A DNA stretch of 5,734 nucleotides from assembly GCA_009699615.1 (NCBI GenBank), contig WLNV01000108.1, forward strand, positions 1 to 5,734. Direction: 5' to 3'. Below, piece after piece: positions 1-5,075 of this stretch. The translations under genes and the position numbers were made by a program. The DNA is from Actinomycetota bacterium. Its GTDB lineage: Bacteria > Actinomycetota > Thermoleophilia > Solirubrobacterales > Solirubrobacteraceae. Numbering within the stretch: position 1 is the first letter of the stretch; each line of letters starts with the position of its first letter. Below the pieces are notes generated by a model, which was not told where the DNA came from, did no database searches, and worked only from the letters and a program-made list of their open reading frames with translations.

Positions 1-1482
1 AGCGACCCGCGGCGCCCCCTAATTGCAGGGGTAGGACAGGCGACATGGCGTGGAGGCGACGCGCCGGATCCGATCACGATGTGCGCCGAGGTGATCAACA
101 GCGCGAGCCACGACTCGGGCGCCGGGAGCGCCCTGCTGGGGCGAGCCACGGCGCTTGGCGTCGTCGACATCGCATCACGCCGCTGGACGGACCCGGCCTC
201 GCTGATCGCCAAGCAGCTTGGGATCGAACCGAAGCTGACGCTGCGAACCCAGCTCGGCGGCGACGGCCCGCTGCGGTTGATCGCCGATCTCAGTGAGCGA
301 ATTGCACGCGGCGAGCTGGACTGCGCAATTGTCTGCGGCGCCGAAGCGCTGGCGACGCTCGCCAAGGCGATGCGTAGCGGCACCGAGCCCGACTGGCCTG
401 CGCCCGACGACTCGGCTGCTCCGGGCGCACTGCTCGGGAACGACAGAGCCCCAGCGACGGACGCAGAGAGCGCGGCCAACATGATCGCCCCGATCATCGT
501 CTACCCACTCTTCGAGTACGCGCTCTGGGCCAACCGGGGAGGGTCGATCGAGCAGCACCGCGAGCAGCTCGGCCTGCTTTGGGAGCGATTCGCTGAAGTC
601 GCTGAATCAAACCCCCACTCCTGGACCCGCGAGCTGCCGACGGCCGAGGCGATCGCGGCGACATCTCAGGACAACCGTCTCGTAACTCTGCCCTACACGA
701 AGCTGCTCAATTCGAATATCCAGACAGATCAGGCCGCAGCGGTGATTCTCTGCTCGCAGGAGGTCGCACGCGAGCTCGGCGTGGCGCGTGACCGCTGGGT
801 CTTCCCGCTTGCCTTCGGCCATTCCGAGGAACACTGGTTCGTCAGTTCACGCGAGCGGCTTGATCGCTCTCCCGCGATGGGCCTGGCCGCGAGGGGTGCG
901 CTTCACGCGGCGGGGATGGCCGCCGACGATGCAGCCCACCTCGACATCTACTCATGCTTCCCGAGCGCCGTACAGATGGCCTGTCACGAGCTCGGGATCG
1001 ACCCGTGGAACGAGTCACGGCCGCTGACGGTCACCGGAGGGCTTAGCTTCGCGGGCGGCCCCGGCAACAACTACGCCACACACGCCGTCTGCGCTCTCGT
1101 TGAGCGCCTCCGCGAGGACCCCGACTCGGCCGGGCTCAGTACGGCCGTCGGTTGGTACATGACCAAGCACGCTGCGGCTGTCTTTGCGGCTGGCGCGCCG
1201 GAGCGCCCGCTGACGAATGTTGACGCTCGCGCGGAGGCCGGCGCACTTCCCTCACGCCTGCCCGCGGAAGGTCGCAGCGGTTCGGCGACCGCCGAGGCCG
1301 CGACCGTCGTCTACGACCGTGAGGGACAGCCCACGGTCGCAACGCTCACGGGAATCTTCGAGGATGGCTCACGCGGCGTCGCGCACAGCACCGAACCCGA
1401 TCTACTGCACCAGCTCGCGGGAGAACCGATCACGGGACGACCGATGACGTTCGCCCGCGACGGCACCGCTTCAGTCGCCTAG
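1..1482 (+). CDS. Thiolase-like protein type 1 (TLP1), degenerate thiolase fold with extra C-terminal domain; 5' end outside window
   Basis: The frame is open from base 1 to the TAG at 1480-1482, giving 493 visible residues. The first ATG (79) is internal: the codons before it read PLIAGVGQATWRGGDAPDP, the usual first strand and loop of this family, so the true start is just upstream of the window. Numbering from base 1, family landmarks are YPLFEYAL (168-175), PYTKLLNSN (231-239), YSCFPSAVQ (317-325), GGLSFAGGPGNNY (346-358) and GWYMTKH (384-390). A beta-rich tail at about 425-493 fits the additional C-terminal domain of TLP1 proteins. Canonical thiolase catalytic residues appear lost: QLGGDGP (84-90) stands where the nucleophilic Cys should be, GGP replaces the GHP motif, and GWYMTKH replaces the Cys-Gly loop. 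It probably binds CoA or acyl-CoA without thiolase activity (inference from the family, known from Mycobacterium smegmatis TLP1). Databases often label such proteins acetyl-CoA acetyltransferase. It converges on the desaturase with a 4-bp gap. Confidence 0.9.
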   Translation, partial: SDPRRPLIAGVGQATWRGGDAPDPITMCAEVINSASHDSGAGSALLGRATALGVVDIASRRWTDPASLIAKQLGIEPKLTLRTQLGGDGPLRLIADLSERIARGELDCAIVCGAEALATLAKAMRSGTEPDWPAPDDSAAPGALLGNDRAPATDAESAANMIAPIIVYPLFEYALWANRGGSIEQHREQLGLLWERFAEVAESNPHSWTRELPTAEAIAATSQDNRLVTLPYTKLLNSNIQTDQAAAVILCSQEVARELGVARDRWVFPLAFGHSEEHWFVSSRERLDRSPAMGLAARGALHAAGMAADDAAHLDIYSCFPSAVQMACHELGIDPWNESRPLTVTGGLSFAGGPGNNYATHAVCALVERLREDPDSAGLSTAVGWYMTKHAAAVFAAGAPERPLTNVDARAEAGALPSRLPAEGRSGSATAEAATVVYDREGQPTVATLTGIFEDGSRGVAHSTEPDLLHQLAGEPITGRPMTFARDGTASVA

Positions 1483-1486
1483 AAGC

Positions 1487-2413
1487 TCAGCTCTGCGGCG
1501 TCTCGACGAGCTTTGAGCGCTGCGTCGTCTCGACGAGCTTCGAGCTCTGCCGCTCGGGCGGTATCTCAACAACGTTCCAAGCCAAGTGGAGTCGCTCCAG
1601 CAGGCCGACGAGCATCCCTGAGGTGTCAATCTCGGAGCGGCGCAGGCCGTGCTTGGCCGAGCGCGGAAAGGCATGATGGTTGTGGTGCCATGACTCTCCG
1701 AACGATGGGATCGCGAGCCACCAGACGTTGGTCGACTGATCCTCGACCTCGAAGCGGCGGTTGCCGAAGAAGTGGCAGACCGAGTTGACCGACCAGGTCA
1801 CGTGACTCTGAAGCATCACACGGATCAGCCCACCCCAAAGAAGCCCCGTCAAACCGCCGTATATCGTGCCTGTGATCGCCACGCCAAGGGCGAATGGCAG
1901 CGCCGCGGAGACGAGGATGAAGAACGGAAACGAGTAGTGGATCACGCGCATGCCGCGGTCTTCGCTGAGATCGATCGCGTACTTCTTGTGCGTCGCCATT
2001 CCATGAACGCGCCATGTCCAGCCGACGTGCGCATGCCAGAGCCCACGGACCGCTCCGAGCACGCCCGCCCCATGACCGACGTGCGGACTGTGAGGGTCGC
2101 CCTCGACGTCCGAGTGGGCGTGATGCTTGCGATGATCAGCGACCCAGTCCATTGGCCCGCCCTGAATCGCCATCGAGCCGAGGATCGCAAACATGTACTC
2201 GATCGGCTTGTAGGTCTCGAACGAGCGATGAGTCAAGAGGCGGTGGTAGCCGACTGTGATCCCCAGTCCGCAGGCGATGTACATGACCGTGAACACGATC
2301 AGATCGCTCCAAGCCAGAAGGTCGTGATTGACCGCGACTGGGATCAGCGCGATCAGCACGATCACGGGGCCGAAAACGGCGACCAGATTCGCGTACTTGT
2401 CAGCCTTGCGCAT
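1487..2413 (-). CDS. Membrane acyl-CoA (delta-9 type) fatty acid desaturase
   Basis: The 308-residue protein is an integral-membrane di-iron desaturase. It would introduce a double bond into a fatty acyl chain, in this family usually at carbon 9 of an acyl-CoA, using O2 and an electron donor. The three diagnostic histidine boxes are present: HRLLTH (57-62), HRKHH (94-98) and HHNHH within GESWHHNHHAFP (239-250). An extra N/H pair lies in SVNSVCHFFG (N210, H214). Hydrophobic stretches at about 10-29, 36-55, 72-90, 160-180 and 182-202 fit the family's membrane helices. The body ends as expected at LLERLHLAWNVVEIPPE (about 271-287). It is followed by a tail with two 9-residue repeats, SKLVETTQR and SKLVETPQS, encoded by a 27-bp tandem repeat. 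The ATG at 2413 has no good Shine-Dalgarno but a -10-like TAGAAT exactly six bases upstream, so a leaderless mRNA is likely. No ferredoxin, reductase or cytochrome b5 domain is attached, so electrons must come from another gene product. Substrate and regiospecificity are inferred from the family. Confidence 0.95.
   Translation of the reverse strand: MRKADKYANLVAVFGPVIVLIALIPVAVNHDLLAWSDLIVFTVMYIACGLGITVGYHRLLTHRSFETYKPIEYMFAILGSMAIQGGPMDWVADHRKHHAHSDVEGDPHSPHVGHGAGVLGAVRGLWHAHVGWTWRVHGMATHKKYAIDLSEDRGMRVIHYSFPFFILVSAALPFALGVAITGTIYGGLTGLLWGGLIRVMLQSHVTWSVNSVCHFFGNRRFEVEDQSTNVWWLAIPSFGESWHHNHHAFPRSAKHGLRRSEIDTSGMLVGLLERLHLAWNVVEIPPERQSSKLVETTQRSKLVETPQS
1489..1550. repeat. 27-bp tandem repeat, about 2.3 copies, coding the desaturase C-terminal tail
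   Basis: Copy 1 spans 1489-1515 and copy 2 spans 1516-1542, matching at 24 of 27 positions. A third partial copy (AGCTCTGC, 1543-1550) matches the first eight bases of copy 1 exactly. Both full copies share the exact 15-mer CGTCTCGACGAGCTT (1499-1513 and 1526-1540). Since 27 is a multiple of three, the array stays in frame on the minus strand and yields the 9-residue repeats SKLVETTQR (291-299) and SKLVETPQS (300-308). The array begins at the first base of the desaturase stop codon, seven bases after the thiolase-like stop. Copy 2 can fold in two alternative ways: CTCGA (1529-1533) with TCGAG (1540-1544), or GAGCT (1535-1539) with AGCTC (1543-1547). There is no adjacent T-tract, so a standard intrinsic terminator is not supported. 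Confidence 0.85.
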
Positions 2414-2449
2414 CCAGCGATTCTAGGGCATCGCGGCGCAGCGTAGTAA
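2414..2449 (-). promoter_or_regulatory. Predicted leaderless promoter of the desaturase gene
   Basis: Read on the minus strand, TAGAAT (2425-2420) matches the -10 consensus at five of six positions, including the key TA...T. Six bases (CGCTGG) separate it from the ATG, placing the expected start of transcription on the A at 2413. A weak -35 candidate, TTACTA (2449-2444), lies 18 bases upstream of the -10. The lack of a purine-rich ribosome binding site just before the ATG agrees with a leaderless transcript, a common arrangement in Actinomycetota. The call rests on motif and spacing only. Confidence 0.55.
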
Positions 2450-2461
2450 ACCGTAATTACT
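2445..2461. promoter_or_regulatory. Interrupted palindrome AGTAA-N7-TTACT in the divergent region, possible operator
   Basis: AGTAA (2445-2449) and TTACT (2457-2461) form an inverted repeat around seven bases. The right arm also overlaps a separate perfect 8-bp palindrome, GTAATTAC (2453-2460). The element is AT-rich within very GC-rich surroundings, lies between the divergent desaturase and exported-protein genes, and covers the predicted -35 of the desaturase promoter. Such placement would suit a repressor site; desaturase genes in other bacteria are known to be controlled by TetR-type regulators. No regulator is encoded in the window, and arms of five bases can arise by chance. Confidence 0.3.
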
Positions 2462-2491
2462 GCTCGGTGATCGGCCGCAACTTAACGGGCC

Positions 2492-2507
2492 GGGAGGGGT
2501 TCCAGTG
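2492..2507 (+). promoter_or_regulatory. Shine-Dalgarno and GTG start of the exported beta-propeller protein
   Basis: The purine run GGGAGGGG (2492-2499) lies five bases before GTG (2505-2507), good spacing for ribosome binding. This decides the start in favour of GTG over the in-frame ATG at 2514, which would lack a comparable site. It also sets this gene apart from the desaturase and MMPL genes, which have no such sequence. Confidence 0.75.
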
Positions 2508-4001
2508 AGCGAGATGCGAATCCTGATCAAAGATCGCGCGCTGCTCACCTCGCTTGCCGCCGCCGCAGCGCTGCTGACCTGCGCGCCCGCAGCGTTGGCC
2601 GCGAGCAGCGCCAAACCGACGGCGGGGAAAGTCGTCGCCGGCCAGGTGGCACTGCTCCGCAATGATGGCCGCCGCGCGACAGTCTCGCCTCGGCGACTCG
2701 CTCTCAGCGCCGGCAAGGCCGACATCTACGCCTCGTTCAGCGTTCCCAAGACTTGGGCGAGCAAGCAGGTTGCTCTGACGCTGACGGCCAGCCGCGATGC
2801 ACGCGTGACAGTCGCCGCCGTACGCGTGGGAGAACTGAGCTCACTGCGTTGGCCCGCCCGCGCGCGAAGTGTCGGCGCGTCGGTCAGCAGCGACCTGCTG
2901 GCCGCGAAGCCGACAACGATCGTGCTGCCCCGCATCGGGTCGGGCCGGGTCGTGCTTCACATCAGCACGAGCAGCCGCACCCGGGCGACGGTCACAAGCG
3001 TCCTCCAGCTCAAGCCGCGTACCGGCTCCTCTGCCCCGAGCGCCGGCAAGCCTGCCGACGGCGATCAGCCCGCGGTCGGTGCCCCCGACTCCGGCGGTCC
3101 GACAGTGAGCCCCGAGCTGCCTAGCGGCGAAACACCTCCAGACCCGGGTACACCTGCTGATCCGGGGCCGATAGTCGACCCCAATTCACCTTTCGCCGAC
3201 CTGCTGCCGCAGCTGATTGGTGCTCCTCTCGTCAGCGCTCCGGCGCTGACCGAAGCCTCGGGACTTGCAGAGAGCGCGGTTAATCCCGGCGTCTACTGGA
3301 CCCACAACGACAGTGGCGACCGTGCACGGCTGTTCGCGATCGATGGCTCGACCGGCACTCTGCGCGCAACCGTGGAGCTATCCGGGGTTGCGGCGACCGA
3401 CTGGGAGGATCTCGCGATAGCGCCAGACGCCGAAGGCAACGACGCTTTCTACATCGCCGACATTGGCGACAACAGCGCGGTGCGCGGTTCGGTCGTCGTC
3501 TATCGCGTCGCCGAGCCGACGCTCCCACCCGCCAGTGGCGCGACGGTGACGATCAACGCGGGAGCCGTGAACTCGCAGCGCCTCACATTCCCCGGCGGCC
3601 CGCGCGACGCTGAGTCGCTCGCGGTTGGTTCCGACGGAGCGCTGACGGTCATCTCGAAGCGCGAAACACAGGTCGGCGTCTACCGGCTCGCCGACCCGCA
3701 GTTCCTCGGCGGCCGCTCCCAACTGACCTCTGTCGGCCGACTGCCGCTGACGTGGGTGGTCGGCGCCTCGGCGTCGCCAGATGGTTCGTTCGTATTGATC
3801 AAGACGGCGGGCGCAGTTCGCGGCTACGCGATCGACGGCGACGAGAGCGTTGCCGACGCGCTGGTTCGTGGCGGCGCCGGTGTGAACCTTCCCTACAACG
3901 CCGAGCCGCAGGGTGAAGCGGTCTCGGCTTCTCTAACTGGCCGCGGCCACGCGACGCTCTCCGAAGGGATCTCGCAGCCGCTCCAGCAGTGGCGCTGGTA
4001 G
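2505..4001 (+). CDS. Exported protein: signal peptide, beta-rich module, Pro/Gly/Asp linker, beta-propeller-like domain of unknown function
   Basis: The 498-residue product starts with a Sec-type signal peptide: basic residues at 5-11, a hydrophobic core at about 13-31, and likely cleavage after ALA at 32. Residues about 40-170 form an unrecognised module rich in predicted beta strands. A flexible linker rich in Pro, Gly, Asp and Ser (about 172-228) leads to the C-terminal domain (about 238-498). That domain carries ASGL (251-254), YWTHNDSGD (264-272), DWEDLAI (299-305), YIADIGDN (316-323), RDAESLAV (367-374), SPDGSFVLIKTAG (424-436) and EPQGEAVS (467-474). Repeated strand-turn blocks with acidic loops resemble secreted actinobacterial proteins usually annotated as WD40-like, from memory of the family pattern. 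No catalytic site is evident, so enzymatic, binding or structural roles all remain open. The only cysteine, C26, is in the signal peptide, so the mature protein has none. There is no C-terminal anchor or sortase motif. The gene is divergent from the desaturase and converges on the oxidoreductase with an 8-bp gap. Confidence 0.85.
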   Translation: MSEMRILIKDRALLTSLAAAAALLTCAPAALAASSAKPTAGKVVAGQVALLRNDGRRATVSPRRLALSAGKADIYASFSVPKTWASKQVALTLTASRDARVTVAAVRVGELSSLRWPARARSVGASVSSDLLAAKPTTIVLPRIGSGRVVLHISTSSRTRATVTSVLQLKPRTGSSAPSAGKPADGDQPAVGAPDSGGPTVSPELPSGETPPDPGTPADPGPIVDPNSPFADLLPQLIGAPLVSAPALTEASGLAESAVNPGVYWTHNDSGDRARLFAIDGSTGTLRATVELSGVAATDWEDLAIAPDAEGNDAFYIADIGDNSAVRGSVVVYRVAEPTLPPASGATVTINAGAVNSQRLTFPGGPRDAESLAVGSDGALTVISKRETQVGVYRLADPQFLGGRSQLTSVGRLPLTWVVGASASPDGSFVLIKTAGAVRGYAIDGDESVADALVRGGAGVNLPYNAEPQGEAVSASLTGRGHATLSEGISQPLQQWRW

Positions 4002-4009
4002 CGGCGGCC

Positions 4010-4996
4010 CTACGCGACGTCGAGCACGACTTTGCCGGTCGCGCCTCGGCTGTCGATCAGCTCGAGCGCAGCGGCGGCATCTTCAAGCGCGAAGTGCGCA
4101 CCAACCGGCGGCCGGACGAATCCCTTCTCAATCAGGTCGGCGATCGCATCGCCGGTCGCTTTGACAAGCGCCGGGTTGCCGAGCACCGAAGCGCCCCAGC
4201 CGGCGCCGATTACGGAGGTGTTGTTTAGCAGCAGGCGGTTGACTTTCACCTCTGGAATCGAACCGCCGGTGAAGCCAACGACGACGACCCGCCCATTCTG
4301 CTTGAGCGAGCGGAGACTGTCGGTGAAGCGATCGCCACCGACCGGATCGAGAACCATGTCGGCGCCGCCGAACGCCAGCACCTCGTCCTTCCAGTCGCCA
4401 TCGGAGCGGACTACTTCGTCGGCTCCTGCTTCGCGCGCCACGGCCTCCTTCTCATCGCTTGAGACGACGGCGATAGTGCGCGCGCCGAGGCCCTTGGCGA
4501 CCTGGATTGAAGCCGTCCCAACGCCACCGGCGGCGCCGTGGATCAGCACCGTCTCACCGCTGCACAAGTGGCCGCGGTGGACCATTGAGAAGTGAGCGGT
4601 GTGGTAGTTGAGCACCAGCGCCGCGCCCTGTGCGTCATCGAGCGCATCGGGAAGCGGGAAGGTGAAGTGAACGGGTGCGACGGCAACCTCGGCGAAGCCG
4701 CCGAGCATGCAGAAGGCGGCGACCCGCTGACCTGGCTCGAAGCCCGATCCGGCGGAGGCGCTGCGCACAACGCCCGCTACCTCGCTGCCGGGCACGAACG
4801 GGAGATCCGGCTTGATCTGATACTCGCCGCGAGTCTGCAGCAGCTCCGGGAAGGCGACGCCAGCGGCGGAGACGTCAACGACAACACCCTCGCCGGGCGT
4901 CATCGGGTGGCCGGCGGCCTCGTCGGGTTCGAGGATGTCAACCAGCTTCAGTGCAGTCGCTGGGCCCGTTAGTTCAGTGATCTGGATAGCTCTCAT
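4010..4996 (-). CDS. Zinc-independent NADPH:quinone oxidoreductase family protein (MDR superfamily)
   Basis: From the ATG at 4996 the protein has 328 residues, the normal size for this family. The N-terminal GroES-like catalytic domain (1 to about 120) starts MRAIQITELTGPA and contains the quinone-oxidoreductase motif PFVPGSEVAGVV (66-77). The Rossmann domain has the dinucleotide-binding motif GAAGGVG (154-160), with GRVVVVGFTGG at 235-245. The Cys/His/Glu set that binds catalytic and structural zinc in alcohol dehydrogenases is absent, so this is the zinc-free branch. It likely uses NADPH to reduce a quinone or an alpha,beta-unsaturated carbonyl or enoyl substrate in the cytoplasm; the substrate cannot be read from sequence. 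An in-frame ATG at 5044 would add 16 residues (including GGRSSVSLSC) lacking family character, and homologous proteins begin at the MRAIQ-type start, so 4996 is preferred. No strong Shine-Dalgarno precedes it. It is divergent from the MMPL gene with 79 bp between starts. Confidence 0.93.
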   Translation of the reverse strand: MRAIQITELTGPATALKLVDILEPDEAAGHPMTPGEGVVVDVSAAGVAFPELLQTRGEYQIKPDLPFVPGSEVAGVVRSASAGSGFEPGQRVAAFCMLGGFAEVAVAPVHFTFPLPDALDDAQGAALVLNYHTAHFSMVHRGHLCSGETVLIHGAAGGVGTASIQVAKGLGARTIAVVSSDEKEAVAREAGADEVVRSDGDWKDEVLAFGGADMVLDPVGGDRFTDSLRSLKQNGRVVVVGFTGGSIPEVKVNRLLLNNTSVIGAGWGASVLGNPALVKATGDAIADLIEKGFVRPPVGAHFALEDAAAALELIDSRGATGKVVLDVA

Positions 4997-5012
4997 CAGG
5001 CAGCTCAAACTA
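4997..5012 (-). promoter_or_regulatory. Weak candidate promoter of the oxidoreductase gene, near-leaderless
   Basis: On the minus strand TAGTTT (5012-5007) fits the minimal TAnnnT form of a -10 element. Transcription starting seven bases later would leave about four leader bases (CCTG) before the ATG at 4996. No convincing -35 and no clear ribosome binding site are seen. The hexamer is preceded directly by GTCTGT, which also adjoins the MMPL -10 on the other strand. Confidence 0.3.
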
Positions 5013-5064
5013 ACAGACGATCGACCACCAGTGGGCGGCGCCAAATTACGGGGCCGCGGTCTGT
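5013..5064. promoter_or_regulatory. Spaced inverted repeat ACAGAC...GTCTGT linking the two divergent -10 elements
   Basis: ACAGAC (5013-5018) and GTCTGT (5059-5064) are exact inverted copies separated by 40 bases. Each strand therefore reads GTCTGT abutting or overlapping by one base the proposed -10: GTCTGT then TAGTTT for the oxidoreductase, and GTCTG then TATAAC for the MMPL gene. Between the arms lie smaller dyads, CCAC-CA-GTGG and the palindromes GGCGCC and CCGCGG. This could be a shared regulator site or an extended promoter element, but six-base arms are short and the match may be chance. Confidence 0.3.
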
Positions 5065-5075
5065 ATAACAGGCCT
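5064..5075 (+). promoter_or_regulatory. Predicted leaderless promoter of the MMPL transporter gene
   Basis: TATAAC (5064-5069) matches the -10 consensus at five of six positions. It is followed by exactly six bases (AGGCCT) and then the ATG at 5076, so transcription should begin on the A of the start codon. The geometry is identical to that upstream of the desaturase. No recognisable -35 is seen at 16-18 bases upstream, and no Shine-Dalgarno can fit between the hexamer and the ATG. Confidence 0.55.

Noticed and set aside
1483..1550. Bidirectional intrinsic terminator between the thiolase-like gene and the desaturase
   Set aside because: Short hairpins exist within the 27-bp repeats, but there is no T-run on either strand and most of the element is coding sequence.
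1772..2446. 224-residue plus-strand open frame opposite the desaturase
   Set aside because: It is a shadow of the desaturase: the product is rich in Asp, Arg and His, lacks a recognisable fold, and the opposite strand holds all three histidine boxes of a well-known family.
2571..2585. Lipoprotein signal (lipobox) at LLTC, Cys26 of the exported protein
   Set aside because: The residue before the Cys is Thr rather than Gly, Ala or Ser, and a better signal peptidase I site (ALA, after residue 32) follows, so a soluble secreted form is more likely.
2705..3055. Repeated 12-mer AGCGCCGGCAAG in the exported-protein gene
   Set aside because: Two copies of a GC-rich word coding Ser-Ala-Gly-Lys in the same gene are explained by codon bias and composition.
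4997..5044. Upstream ATG (5044) giving a 344-residue oxidoreductase
   Set aside because: The extra 16 residues look unlike the family N-terminus, the domain starts at the ATG at 4996, and the longer form would cover most of the divergent promoter region.
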